A stretch of 64,000 nucleotides of DNA from Simmondsia chinensis (GCA_018398585.1 JAGTTD010000016.1:320001-384000), one strand, 5' to 3'; numbered from the stretch's first letter, positions 1 through 10,975 are shown. A program made the numbers and translations. Notes: generated from the sequence alone by a model not told the origin.

Positions 1-400
1 TTTTCTTCAACGATTTTCAATTTTGTGATCGCTTATGTCTGATTGATTTGATACGGTTGTTGTTACCTGTGATTAAAGTCTTCTTTTTTTTTTGAAGCAA
101 TTTCATTAGAGTTGTTACCGCATTCTGCAATTGACTTGTAGATCTATTGCGCCCTCGATTGTTTGCGTAATTATTGCAAATTGTAGCTTATTTCTGGAAT
201 TACATTGTGTTGTACTTGATCTAGTTGCATCCTTCCCTGATCTGTTGTTTTAGGTGTTACTGGTTGTCTGCAATTAGATAATATTGAAGTTTGGTTGAAG
301 ATACTTTGATAAGTGCTTTATTTCTGTGCATTTTATTTGAAAATTTTCCGTATAATTTAATTTGTAGCATGTATTAGACTATAAGTATAGGTGGTCATGC
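1..400. other. non-coding upstream region, possible SEC13 5'UTR intron
   Basis: There is no coding potential. The T-rich, pyrimidine-rich texture resembles a plant 5'UTR intron, and a pyrimidine-rich stretch ending in TTTTAG near 732 could be its 3' splice site. The upstream exon would lie outside the window. This is inference only. Confidence 0.3.
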
Positions 401-741
401 TAACATGTATATAGGCCCGTTAAGCTTGGCCTTTTATTTATGTAAGCCTGTGTTAATCTATTATAAAAATACGAGAGGGCACTTTACAGTTTGTGACGCA
501 CATAATGATACAATGCCAAACAGGTATATATGGGCCAGGAACAATAAGGCATCCTAATGGAAAGTAGATGGTCCCGTCCCGGAGGGGGCAAGGAAAACTC
601 CATAAATAGGCACCCTATTGTATTAGAAAACCTATCAATGAAATCAATGTTACTTTTATCTCTTCTTCGTTGTCCCTTTTGGTTATAGTATTTTATTGCT
701 TTGATTTAGTTTTTTGTCTATTTTGATTTTAGTTTGCATCA
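400..741 (+). mobile_element. LTR-like sequence upstream of SEC13 (Ty1-copia or TRIM type)
   Basis: A TATA-like CATAAATAG at about 602 is followed by a region rich in ATCAATGAAATCAATG and then TTATCTCTTCTTC, which looks like the R-U5 of a plant copia LTR. The stretch ends in CA at 740-741, two bases before a primer-binding site. The 5' end is not defined and no matching 3' LTR was found downstream of SEC13. It could be a broken 5' LTR inserted next to the gene or the remains of an element that captured the SEC13 reading frame. Confidence 0.5.
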
Positions 742-742
742 T

Positions 743-754
743 TGGTATCAGAGC
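743..754 (+). other. primer-binding site matching the initiator tRNA-Met 3' end
   Basis: TGGTATCAGAGC is the canonical plant Ty1-copia primer-binding site, complementary to the 3' end of initiator tRNA-Met. It lies directly after the LTR-like CA end and about 80 bp before the SEC13 ATG, about where the gag leader would run in an intact element. Confidence 0.65.
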
Positions 755-832
755 AGCACCAAGGCCGTGAATTGAAAGGCATAAGAATTAGGGCTTTGGG
801 AGTAGAGCAAGGACAAGAAGGGTAGGGAGAAA

Positions 833-1741
833 ATGCCATCTCAGAAGGTTGAAACTGGCCACTCTGATGTTGTTCATGATGTTCAAATGGATTATTATGG
901 TAAGCGTGTCGCAACAGCGTCATCAGACACCGCAATTAAGATAATTGGGGTTAACAATAATGCAACGCCGCAGCATCTTGCCACCTTGACTGGCCACCAA
1001 GGTCCAGTGTGGCAGGTTTCTTGGGCGCACCCCAAATTTGGGTCTCTCCTCGCCTCGTGTTCTTATGATGGGAGGGTGATCATCTGGAAGGAGGGGAACC
1101 AAAATGAATGGACTCAGGCCCATGTCTTCCATGAACACAAATCCTCTGTTAATTCCATCTCTTGGGCACCTCACGAGGTCGGGCTTTGCTTGGCTTCTGG
1201 ATCATCGGATGGAAATATATCGGTATTCACTGCTCGTTCTGATGGCATGTGGGACACGACAAGGATTGACCAGGCTCATCCTGTTGGTGTAACGTCAGTT
1301 TCGTGGGCTCCCGCGACTGCACCAGGAGCTCTAGTTGGGTCTGGACTGCTTGATCCAGTTCAAAAGCTGGCTTCTGGTGGGTGTGATAATACAGTAAAAG
1401 TATGGAAACTCTACAATGGGACATGGAAAATGGATTGTTTCCCTGCTCTACAGATGCACTCTGATTGGGTCAGAGACGTCGCTTGGGCTCCTAATCTAGG
1501 ACTTCCCAAGTGCACAATTGCTAGCGCATCACAAGATGGAACCGTCGTTATATGGACTGTAGCAAAAGAAGGAGAACAATGGGAGGGTAAAGTTTTGAAG
1601 GATTTCAGGACGCCCGTGTGGAGAGTGTCGTGGTCGCTGACAGGCAATCTGTTGGCGGTGGCAGACGGGAGTAACAACGTTACCTTGTGGAAAGAAGCTG
1701 TTAATGGAGAGTGGCATCAGGTTAATACAGTAGAGCCATAA
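833..1741 (+). CDS. SEC13: SEC13 homologue, WD40 COPII and nuclear-pore subunit
   Basis: A single uninterrupted ORF of 302 aa, the usual length for plant Sec13. The protein opens MPSQKVETGHSD and contains successive WD40 blades with GH/SWAP...VWK-type ends: VKVWK-like ends near residues 85, 190, 240 and 285, plus the typical Sec13 segments HPKFGSLLASCSYDG, HPVGVTSVSWAP and DWVRDVAWAPNLGLP. Sec13 forms an open six-bladed propeller completed by a blade from Sec31 (COPII vesicle coat at the ER), Nup145C/Nup96 (nuclear pore) or SEA/GATOR subunits. No signal or membrane segment is seen, as expected for a cytosolic coat protein. The first ATG is chosen because it matches the family start. Arabidopsis SEC13 coding regions are, as I recall, also intronless, so lack of introns alone does not prove a retrocopy. 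Oddity: a copia-like LTR and primer-binding site lie just upstream. Confidence 0.93.
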   Translation: MPSQKVETGHSDVVHDVQMDYYGKRVATASSDTAIKIIGVNNNATPQHLATLTGHQGPVWQVSWAHPKFGSLLASCSYDGRVIIWKEGNQNEWTQAHVFHEHKSSVNSISWAPHEVGLCLASGSSDGNISVFTARSDGMWDTTRIDQAHPVGVTSVSWAPATAPGALVGSGLLDPVQKLASGGCDNTVKVWKLYNGTWKMDCFPALQMHSDWVRDVAWAPNLGLPKCTIASASQDGTVVIWTVAKEGEQWEGKVLKDFRTPVWRVSWSLTGNLLAVADGSNNVTLWKEAVNGEWHQVNTVEP

Positions 1742-3715
1742 GATTGGTGCAGGTTCGCTTTGTAATTTTGGACTTGCTTGAGATGGCCACTGCTTTTGTG
1801 GTGGTTGGTGATTACTTTGTTTGAATGGATTATTTTGACATTCCATTTACATAATTTTTGGGTTCAAGAGAGATTCATTCTATTAAATTTTAGTATAATC
1901 TTTATGTTTTGTGATGTCGTTTATCATATTTCTGTTGTAGGATCATGGTAAGTTCATGCAACTGCTTCGATACCCACTGGATTTAATTACAATTTGAATT
2001 GGACTACATCAACTGATCATGGGAGCTTTAGAGTATTCGTTTTTCAGACATTTGATATACGCGGTGAAAGGAACATGAAAATATAAGAGATCCGTATTAC
2101 CTTTTCTGATAATTGAAGTGATACTCTGAATCGTTGTAAAGTGGATAAAGTTGGCACATGTTAGAGAGATAGAGAGATCCAAACACAGTAGAACTTAAGC
2201 TTAAATCCTAATTACTTTTTAACATTTATATTGAATAAATAAATACGTTCTCTTAATGCGTTTAACAAATAGTTGTGTTTTAGCTAAAGGAGCAGACAAT
2301 CATCTTAATTTAGTCATTATGATCTTAAACTGAATGACCCCCTATTCTAAGATTTGCAGTTTAAGTTCATACAGTTACATTCAATGAAGCTTCACCCATC
2401 TATATGTATCTTCAATACGTATCGCCATCTTATACCGAATTGAGTATAAGATAGGCGTGGCAAAAATCACTGAATGATATGAAGACAAATATAACATCAT
2501 CCAATTATTTTTTTCCCGGGCATGTTATATATACTTTTAAATACAAACTTAAAGTAGGAAAATAAGCATTTTCCTTACAATTTATACTGGTTTTGCAATT
2601 AACAAGTTAGTATTTCAAGGGTAAATCCCATGAGTATGAAATCCAAACTGCACATACAACTTTCATTTCACACGCACACGCGACCTTTAAAGTAAGGGGA
2701 CAATTGATTTGAGCCGAGGCTGAACGAGTAATTGCAATAGGGAGAAGGGTAGGTTTCAACTTTGACGGCTTTGATCTACTTATGATGAGCGCTATGCTTG
2801 AAAGAGGGTGACCTGTCTGCCCCTTTGTCCTGTTTGGTTTTCCCCGAGTCCGAGTCTTGCGTAGTGAGTCCTTTGATCGGTTTGCCCTGTTTTGTTTTGT
2901 TTGTAGCCCTGTTTGTTTTGCTGTTGTTTTTCTTTTTTTTTTTGTGCCCCGTTATTGAGCGGGTTTCTCAGGGCTCGCTTGTTCGAGGGCCTGTTTTGTT
3001 TCGCGACATGGTCGCTAATTACCAAAAAAAATCATAAAGCTTTGTTTCAAGCTTGAACCAAACCAAGTTGGCTCATTTAGTTCATTAAGCCAAGCCCGAG
3101 CCTAACAAAGCTCAAGCTTGTAGACTAGTTAATCTAAACAAGCCTATCTTAACATAGCTTATTAGCTTAAATATGTTCAATCATGCCAAATTAGAACTTA
3201 AATGACCCAAACCTAAACCTAAATAAGCCAAAATTAAGCTTAAATGAACCTAAAAATCGCAAGCTTAATTAGAAGCTTGCTGAGTAGGGTTCGAGCACAA
3301 CAGAACCAAGCCCAACTATGGAGCTCAAGCTTGAAGTTCCTAGCCAAGCCTGCCTCGGGCCTAACAAGTTCGCGCTAAGCTCAAACCGCCCCCTACTTAC
3401 AAGTTACAATAGAAATCCAATATGGGCACGTGAGAAGGAATATGAAATAACGCCCCAAAATTCAGTGATTTTCACTCCAAATGGTTCTGTAAAGAGAAAT
3501 ACTTCGAATCATTCCGATTTCCCTCATACAAAGGATACAAATTTAATGTCGCCAGCAACTCCCCACTCACTTAAAACTAAAATTTATGGTCACCTACAAT
3601 CAGCAAATCAATCTTTTTCACAATAATTACCAAACAAGCAATATGGGCCCGAAACCGAGCTAGCCTAACCTTAAAAACATATGTATACAACGACGAACTC
3701 ACACTTGCCGAGGGG
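1742..3715. other. intergenic: SEC13 3'UTR, a LINE-like tail and degenerate repeats
   Basis: The first few hundred bases are AT-rich 3' flank of SEC13. About 2790-3033 resembles a LINE 3' end, and 3040-3380 is a degenerate AAGCTTGAGCC-type low-complexity repeat seen in several other places in the window. Short ORFs here show no recognisable domain. Confidence 0.6.
2790..3033 (+). mobile_element. L1-like LINE 3' end with short poly(A)
   Basis: GT-rich 3'UTR-like text ends TCGCTAATTACC followed by A8. The same ending (TCGCTAATTATAAAAAA) closes the block at 28100-28345, and similar endings occur elsewhere. No reverse transcriptase coding remains. Confidence 0.4.
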
Positions 3716-6700
3716 TCAGAGCTCCATTTTCAAAGGTGTGGGTGCCGCCCCTGGGGGCTCCTGCTGCAACCAGTCCTTTGCACATATAAGAGCTTCGACC
3801 GTCTCAGGCCGCAATGAGCACCGATACGAGTCCATCTCTCTCTTCACGGTATCAAACACGGACTCCGGTGGTACAGTTGACATGGGTATGGTCAAGATGT
3901 CCCGAGCCATTTTTGACAGGGTGGGGTACTTGAACCGGTTCAGCTTCCACCATCCCAACACATCAAAATCTGGGACCCTCGGTAATAGCGACTCCTCCAA
4001 GTACTGATCCAACTCCGACTTCATCATATGCCCACTCGTTTCCATTATATACATATCGAAATCTGAGAGCCCGTTGCTCGAGAGAAGGGTCCCACCTCCC
4101 TCCTGCTGCTGCTGCTCGCTTTTCACATTATTAGCTGGCTTCCCATCTTGTCCGCAAGCTGGTAGAGGGAGCGCCGTGTACTCGTCAAAGAGATCGTGGA
4201 TCCCCTTGTCGACCACTCTAATGAACACCGGAGCTTCTTCTCCGAAGATCTTCGTGAAGCTGAACTCCACGAGCTTCATCTTGAACCGGGGATCCATGGC
4301 TACCGCAACTGCAAGAATGAGGCACGAGCTCTTCCAGTAGTTTCGGAACCGGTCTTGCAATGGCTTGGCAAGGTCACTGATGAAAGGGTCTTCGCTTGCA
4401 GCAGCACGCGCCAGCTCCAACTGGATCTTCCAAACCTCATGGAAGAACACGTTCGAAGGAGGATTTGATTTCGTTGTAAGCAAATTAGCTGTGTCATAGA
4501 GGAGTTTGAGATAGATACAGATGTTCTCAACTTTCTTCCATTCGTCCATAGATGGCACATCCTTGTACTCCGTGTCGGTTGTGTCTAAGCAAGAGAACAC
4601 TTCCTTCAGCTCCCAAGCAGCGAGAAGCATTTGATACGTCATGTTCCATTTAGTCACATTGTCTATGGAAAGAGACTTTTCACTCGGAACCTGAAGTTGC
4701 TGCTTCAACTGAAGAAATTTCTCCTCGTGTGATTCGGATGTTTTAACATACTTCACACTAGCCCGGATTTTCTTGATAGTGTCTTGTCCAGCATTTAAGA
4801 TGTCTTGAGCCATACTGCTTAATGTACAAGCAAGGCAGTTCCGGATCAATAATTGACCCTCTAGAATCGACGAGTTTTTTACAGAAAGGATGGCCCTAAG
4901 ATGTTCCAGTCCTACTTCACTGAGTGACTGATTGAAAGTGATCGATGCCAATTTGCCGTCTAAACCCCAATCAGAAAGACAAGTGGCAACAGCGTGGCTG
5001 AGAGCCATGTCAGACTCTGGAAACGGCTCCATCACGACATTGAGAAGTCGCCTATGGAGCTTCCACTCGTTATCAATCACCTGTGCAGTCAAAAACACAT
5101 AACTAGTGGTTTGACACGATGCCCAAGTATCCAATGCAAGGGAGACTCGTCCAGGCACAGTCTCGAAAAACTGTTGAAGGTTTTGTTTCTCCCTCAGGTA
5201 AGTTGCAACACAATCGCCTTGCACGATGTTGAAGCTTACCATGTCAAAACGGGGCTGAAGATTCTGGACAAAGGCAACAAAGCCTGGGTGTTCAACCATG
5301 TGAAGTGGGTACTCATGCATTATGATCATCCTAGCAATCTCATTCCGGCAACGGTCCTGATCAAATATCAGGTAAGGTGAACCGGAGCTCCTATATCGAC
5401 GTTTTGGTGGATCAGTAACCGTATCAGTACCACCGCTCTTCAGCATATACGGGGTCAACTGGTTCCTCTCTAGTTGGCGCAGGATCACGGGGCAAGTCCC
5501 CTTAGCAATATGGCGTTTCAGGTGGCTAGTACCAGCTACCTTAGAACCAGTACTGTAGGCGAATGACTGCTTGCATACCTTACAGCAAGCTCTCCTACAT
5601 CCAGCGCCAACAGTTTCGATAGTGAAGTGCTCCCAGACTATGGACTTCTTCTTACGACGTTTGCTGGGTTGTGCTTCCGGAGTGATTGTCTCTGAGTTAA
5701 CCATTGCAGAGTTACCAATTTGAGACACGATTATCTCAGTGCCAATGGCCTGCGAGTTGACGAGTCCCACACCAAGTGACTGTAAGTTGACGGATTCTGT
5801 AGTGACTGGCCGTAAATTAGCAAGATCCACCACACCAAATGGCTGCGAATGCACAAGGTCTGATCTGACAGGCTGTGAATGGCTGAATTCTACGCTCATC
5901 GGCTGTGAATGGTTAAGCTCTGCATTCATTGGCTGCGAATGGTCAAACTCTGGGCCCAGAGGCTGTGTATCACCAATGTCTGAATTCATTGGCTGCGAAG
6001 GGTCAAACTCTGGACCCAATGGCTGCGTCTCGCCAAGCTCTGCATTTGAATGGTCAAACTCTGCAGCCATTGACTGTGTATCGCCAAATTCCGTATTCAT
6101 GGGGTGCGGCTGGTCCAACCCTGTGTTCATTGTCTGTGAATGGTCAAAATCTGCCCTCCTACGATGTGAATGGTCAACGTCTGCGTTCATTGTCTGCGAA
6201 TGGTCAAACTCTGCATGCACAGGCTGTGTATGGTCAAGCTCTGCATCCATAGTCTGACAATGGTCAACCACGACATTAGCAGGCTGTGAATCATCGGCAT
6301 TTGCTGGGCGTGTATGGTCAAACTCTGCATTAACATGATGCGAATGGTCATCCTCTATGTTTGTAGGATGTGAATGGTCAGCCTCTGCATTCTTCGTCTC
6401 CGAATGGTCGACCTCGGCATTTGCTGGCTGTGAGTTGTCAAGCTCACTCACTGGCTGTGGCCGGTCAAGCTCAGCATTCGTCGACTGCGAAGGGTCAAAC
6501 TCTGCACTCACCAACTGGGAATGGTCAAACTCTGCATTCATCGACTGTAAATTGTCAAGGTTCACTGGTTGTGGATGGGCAATCTCATCTGTCATTGGCT
6601 CGGAATGGACAACCTCAGTATTCACAGGCTGCGGCTGAACAGGCTCTGCGCTCACTGTATGTGAATTAACAAGTTCAGCAACGGCCTGCGAATCACCTGC

Positions 6701-7621
6701 CTCACCGATATGCTGTGAACTGGGGAGCTCCGACACCATCACCTCTGAGTTCACCTGATCAGAATTTGGAAGCTCCGACACTATTGGCTCTGAGTTAATC
6801 TGCTTAGAATTGGTAAGCTCAGACACCATTGGCTCTGAGGTAACCTGCTCAGAGTTAGTAGGCTCTGATTCCGTAGGCTCTGAGTTAGCCTGCTCAGAAT
6901 TAGTAAGCTGTGAGACCTGCTCTTTGTTAACCTGCTCAGAATTGGGAAGCTCTGACACCATAGGCTCTGATGTAACCTGCTCAGAATTAGTAAGCTCGGA
7001 CTCCATCGGCTCTGAGTTCACCTGCTGCTCAGAATTTGGAAGCGGCTCTGACATAACCTGCTCAGAATTAGTAAGTTCTGACTCCATCAGCTCCGAGTTA
7101 ATCTGCTCAGAATTGGAAAGCTCCGCCATCCTTGGCTCCAAGATAGCCTGCTTGGAATCGGGAAGCTCTAAGACGCTGGGCTCTGAGTCAACTTGCTCAG
7201 AATTGGGAAGCTCTGCGGCCATCGGCTCTTGGTTTGCCTGCTCAGAATCGGGAAGCTCTGAGACCCTGGCCTCTGAGTGAACATGCTCAGAATTGGGAAG
7301 CTCTGAGGCTATCGGCTGTGGATTCTCCTGCTCGGAATCAGGAAGCTCAGAGACCCTGGGCTCTGACTCAACTTGCTCAGACTTGGGAAGCTCTGAGGCC
7401 AGTGGCTCTGGGTTCGCCTGCTCGGAGTCGGGAAGCTCTGAGACCCTGGGCTCTGAGTCAACTTGCTCAGAATTGGGAAGCTCTAAGGCAATCGGCTCTG
7501 GGTTAACCTCCTCAGAATTGATCACCTTAGACTTGTCTGTCTGTATATCGGGATGCTCCGAATCCATTGGTTGTGTAGTGTCCTCCGATCTAACTGGCTC
7601 CTCATCATGAGGGGTTGCCAT
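3716..7621 (-). CDS. DAYSLEEPER: DAYSLEEPER-like BED zinc-finger protein, domesticated hAT transposase with a repeat-rich N-terminus
   Basis: The ORF opens at 7678 (1320 aa), but I prefer the ATG at 7621 (MATPHDEEP, 1301 aa), since a good 3' splice site (TTTTTTGGGTCAG) ends at 7643 between the two. Residues below count from 7678. Residues 54-319 are about eighteen 15-aa NSEQVxSEPxxSELP units; about 330-669 are some thirty 10-aa AEFDHSQPMN-like units. A basic KRRKKK stretch (673-678) precedes a BED zinc finger (about 679-730: C699, C702, H719/H723, C729). Next come the hAT RNase-H-like region and a C-terminal hAT dimerisation domain ending LRPETVEALICAKDWLQ. From the BED finger onward it closely resembles Arabidopsis DAYSLEEPER, a nuclear DNA-binding regulator needed for development that does not transpose. 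The Arabidopsis protein is about 700 aa, so the repeats roughly double the length. The coding part is one exon. No hAT inverted repeats bound it, supporting domestication. Confidence 0.9.
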   Translation of the reverse strand: MATPHDEEPVRSEDTTQPMDSEHPDIQTDKSKVINSEEVNPEPIALELPNSEQVDSEPRVSELPDSEQANPEPLASELPKSEQVESEPRVSELPDSEQENPQPIASELPNSEHVHSEARVSELPDSEQANQEPMAAELPNSEQVDSEPSVLELPDSKQAILEPRMAELSNSEQINSELMESELTNSEQVMSEPLPNSEQQVNSEPMESELTNSEQVTSEPMVSELPNSEQVNKEQVSQLTNSEQANSEPTESEPTNSEQVTSEPMVSELTNSKQINSEPIVSELPNSDQVNSEVMVSELPSSQHIGEAGDSQAVAELVNSHTVSAEPVQPQPVNTEVVHSEPMTDEIAHPQPVNLDNLQSMNAEFDHSQLVSAEFDPSQSTNAELDRPQPVSELDNSQPANAEVDHSETKNAEADHSHPTNIEDDHSHHVNAEFDHTRPANADDSQPANVVVDHCQTMDAELDHTQPVHAEFDHSQTMNADVDHSHRRRADFDHSQTMNTGLDQPHPMNTEFGDTQSMAAEFDHSNAELGETQPLGPEFDPSQPMNSDIGDTQPLGPEFDHSQPMNAELNHSQPMSVEFSHSQPVRSDLVHSQPFGVVDLANLRPVTTESVNLQSLGVGLVNSQAIGTEIIVSQIGNSAMVNSETITPEAQPSKRRKKKSIVWEHFTIETVGAGCRRACCKVCKQSFAYSTGSKVAGTSHLKRHIAKGTCPVILRQLERNQLTPYMLKSGGTDTVTDPPKRRYRSSGSPYLIFDQDRCRNEIARMIIMHEYPLHMVEHPGFVAFVQNLQPRFDMVSFNIVQGDCVATYLREKQNLQQFFETVPGRVSLALDTWASCQTTSYVFLTAQVIDNEWKLHRRLLNVVMEPFPESDMALSHAVATCLSDWGLDGKLASITFNQSLSEVGLEHLRAILSVKNSSILEGQLLIRNCLACTLSSMAQDILNAGQDTIKKIRASVKYVKTSESHEEKFLQLKQQLQVPSEKSLSIDNVTKWNMTYQMLLAAWELKEVFSCLDTTDTEYKDVPSMDEWKKVENICIYLKLLYDTANLLTTKSNPPSNVFFHEVWKIQLELARAAASEDPFISDLAKPLQDRFRNYWKSSCLILAVAVAMDPRFKMKLVEFSFTKIFGEEAPVFIRVVDKGIHDLFDEYTALPLPACGQDGKPANNVKSEQQQQEGGGTLLSSNGLSDFDMYIMETSGHMMKSELDQYLEESLLPRVPDFDVLGWWKLNRFKYPTLSKMARDILTIPMSTVPPESVFDTVKREMDSYRCSLRPETVEALICAKDWLQQEPPGAAPTPLKMEL
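5672..6691 (-). repeat. coding tandem repeat B: 30-bp (10-aa) units in the DAYSLEEPER-like gene
   Basis: Roughly 30 degenerate decapeptides of the type AEFDHSQPMN run without a frame break up to the basic stretch before the BED finger. They are rich in Asp, His, Ser and Gln. The periods of 15 and 10 residues in arrays A and B suggest a shared 5-residue (15-bp) sub-unit. Confidence 0.85.
6722..7519 (-). repeat. coding tandem repeat A: 45-bp (15-aa) units in the DAYSLEEPER-like gene
   Basis: About 18 head-to-tail units encode NSEQVDSEPRVSELP and variants. Most are exactly 15 residues; one is 11, one 14 and one 16. N/D-S-E-Q and the trailing S-E-L-P/T are conserved while the middle varies. The composition is acidic, Ser/Glu/Pro-rich and probably disordered. 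The repeats keep the reading frame throughout. Confidence 0.9.
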
Positions 7622-8798
7622 GTCACATACAGAAATGAAATCCTGACCCAAAAAAGAACAAGGTAAGGGGATTTTCATCGAAAATTAAACCATACACCTA
7701 GTAAAGAACTATAACTCCGTAGTATTTAACTAAAAAGAATAAATTGGATGTGAAATAATTAATCGGGTTCCCAGTTTGGTCATTCCAATAAACACTGAAT
7801 CAGATTCTCACCGATTTTTTGGTAGGTTAGGAAAGGAAAACACGGATCTGCCTCATACATCGTCAATCAGAATAACTCGAAGTTCCACACAGGTTAAAGA
7901 TACTGTGGCCCATCAACACCAAGAATAAGCAGCACAAAAGATACTCGCCGTATCATTAGTGCAGGTCCATGAAAAGCAATGATTGAAGATGACAACCATG
8001 TTTTCGCAACTGAGTATGTAATCCCAGAGGTTTCATTATTCATAGGATCTTCATCGGATGTTTTGTTTGTGAAAATTAAAGTAATTTTTCCAAGATGCTC
8101 ACCTCCGTGCCCCCTTAAGTTTCAAAGAGTATTTATTTCTCTACTAACTTAAAAACAAAGAGACAAGTTTCACGATAGCCTTCCAACTTTAAGCCTTATT
8201 AATTTTATCCATATAGGTCACACCTTAGATGCCTTCGTTTCTATTACCTGAGCTATGGACATCCCCCAATATGAATGTGATCTATAGCAAATTCTTCGAC
8301 TCGAATCCAAATTCATCCCTTGCATAGCAGTCCAACTTCTAATGACGAACCAACGAAGGAAACCCAAGACTTCATCACTTCAGCAGCAAATTTCTTTTCC
8401 CCCAACCATCCACCGTGCCTAGAAAGACGTAAGCCATAATACTGAAAACATGTGAACCGTTATGGGGAAGTAGCAACATTGATGCTTTTAGCGTTCCCAA
8501 CCAGCATCACAAAGAACTAGGGGTCCCAAACAAAGCCATTACAAGGGCGCAGTGAAGATTTCCCATCGGCAGGAGAGAGTAGGAAAATTCATTGATCTAA
8601 ATTAGGGCTAGATCAAGGACTAATAAAGGTCCAGATGCTGGGCAAAGAACCGAAACGAACAATATCAGTCCAGTCTTGCACTGAACTATCCAGTAAGTTT
8701 CTGTTCTCAAACTAGATTGCTACTTAAAACCTTTAAACATCTTCATCAACTCAAACATGGAAGGCATTGCATTGAAGACCGGTAAAGTCCAATATCTA

Positions 8799-9148
8799 GG
8801 CTCCGTTTAGACGGGAACTTTTTCCAACTCAATTTTATTATTTCTATGCATAACTTCATAACAACCACCAGAAATATGGAAAATGTTCTCCTGTATTGGG
8901 GGAAAATTGACCTCACTCAACAAAAGGCTAAACATTTTCCTTTATACGGAGAAAATGTTTGTGGCAATCTCATATTATATGCCTTCAATCACAACTTAAC
9001 CAAGCGTGGATCTCATGTAAATTTGTAAAATGAAGCCATTAAGTTTAACTAGAAAGACAAAATTTTTAAGGAAAAAAATTTCTTATTGAAAATATTTTGA
9101 AAACGAAAAATTTTATAAAGTAAAATGTTCTTCTAGCCAAGCAGAGCC
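8799..9148. mobile_element. MITE-like element with imperfect TIRs
   Basis: The left end GGCTCCGTTTAGACG and the inverted right end GGCTCTGCTTGGCTAG match at about 12 of 15 positions. The 350-bp interior is AT-rich without coding content. No clear target-site duplication is seen. Confidence 0.45.
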
Positions 9149-9359
9149 AAAGTAACGAGGACTGCACTGAGTTTCAACCAGTCAGGACCAGGTTTTCCAC
9201 TAACTGGAGCCTGAAACTGCATCAAAAACTGGAATCAGGGTCTAAAATTTCAATTTTATTATCTAGATCACCTACTAGAACAAGGTTTACTGAAAATAAT
9301 ACATTCCAATTCTATGAGATGGGGTAAAGGAATTGTAATTCCATATTACACGAAACCCC

Positions 9360-10975
9360 AAATGATACAAATCAATTAACCCGAAATCCACGATGACTTG
9401 AAACCAAAACACCTGATCGAACCTACATTTAACCTGAACCCTAAAATGACCCTACTTGAATGACTCGAACCCAAATTTATCTGAACTGACCTAAACTTGA
9501 CATCTTTTTTGGGAACAACATTTTCTTAGCGTTGTGAAAAGCTATAGAGTTTATAGTTTAGTTTTTTACAACTGAATCACTTATATACTATCCATTATTT
9601 TCTAAAATAATACAACATAAATGTACTATTCATTAATTTTTATAATATATGACTTACTTTATTTTTCTAAAAGTATTAAATTACTTTTATAAATCGAACT
9701 GCAACTCAAATTTAAAAATATTAAAATTAATTAATTTTAACTATTATTAATATCTTAATTTTTATATTGATCAAAAAAAATTTCTGTTGTTACAATTTCA
9801 CATAATATAAGCTAATGCATACAACGATGATATCCAGCTTGCATACCGCCACCACTAACCGCAACAGCTAATTTTATAAACACTTACATCTACTTATTTA
9901 TTTATCAACCAATAATTAACAGTTGTTCAATTAGCTAATCGCTAACAGCTATCCGCTAGCAGCAAACAGCCAACAACTTATGCCAAACATAGCCTAGCTC
10001 TAACTCAAAAGTTGAAAATTACCAAATTGATAAACCCAAAATTGAGGATGACTGAAATCTGAAATTCCCTACCTGACTCAAGTCTAACTTGAAAGAGACC
10101 CAACCAAGTTGATCTAAAGTTTGAGATAACCCAACCTAATTGACCCAAGACCTAGGGACAATTAAAACTAAACATGACATAACACTATTCGATCCAACCA
10201 AATTTGATGCAGCCAAGTAACTCGGAACTGGAAATTATGCAACCTAATTGACTTGAAACCAAGATGGCTTGAGCCCTAAATGACCCTACCCAACTGAAGC
10301 CCGATCTGTGCTAATCGAATCCCGGAACGAACCCATCTAATTCACCCAAACTCCGATACGATTTGGCACAACTAAAACCCGACCTGAGTTAACTTGAAAC
10401 TCGAAATAACCCAAACCCAAACCCAAAATTATCGGATCGACTAAAACCTAGAGTCGGCAAAATGTGACCCGACTTGATGAACCAACCCATTTGACCCGCT
10501 ACCCGATCCGACCATAGCCCGAAAAATTTTAAATTTATTGAGACCCAACCAGAAAATGAACGGACCTAAATTTGATCTGACCCGAACATGACCCGACCGA
10601 ATTAGACTCTACTCAAGTTTGCCCTGATGATGCATGATGAGCCGAGACTTAAACCAGACCCGTCCTATAACACGAAATGATTCAAATAGAAATCCACTTA
10701 ACAATAAAATCGAAAGAATATATAATTACAATCATTTCGTTCAATTTGTAGTTTTAATTATGATTGTCGAGGTCAAATTAATATCCTATCAAAATAACCT
10801 GATGGATCAACCAGAAATCCGACCCAACCCAAGGATGAACCGACTCGAGGTCGACCTGACCCGAGGTCGACCCGAACCCAAGGATGACCGGACCCAACCC
10901 AATTTTGACCCGTACCGAGATAGACCTGATGTTTTATTAACCCGAACCGATTGACAGGTCTACTAAAAACCGACC
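9360..10975. repeat. degenerate GACCCGA/AACCCAA repeat tract
   Basis: Dozens of irregular copies of ACCCGACC, GACCCAACC and related motifs are spread over 1.6 kb, mixed with AT-rich blocks. The right end ACCGATTGACAGGTCTA resembles, inverted, the CTGTCAATCGG ends of plant hAT-like MITEs. A separate MITE-like end (AACAGCCAACAACTTATGCC) lies near 9967. The ORFs here are artefacts of composition. Confidence 0.4.

Noticed and set aside
2798..3037. ORFs in the GT-rich stretch at 2.8-3.0 kb
   Set aside because: Low-complexity translation of a LINE-like 3' end.
5739..7280. Long plus-strand ORFs opposite the DAYSLEEPER repeats
   Set aside because: They lie in the antisense of in-frame tandem repeats, consist of repeats such as GCEWSNS and SGSSETL, and have no recognisable domain; they are a by-product of repeat composition.
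5672..7519. CRISPR-like array of regular direct repeats
   Set aside because: Plant nuclear context; the repeats are coding units in frame with no spacer-repeat structure.
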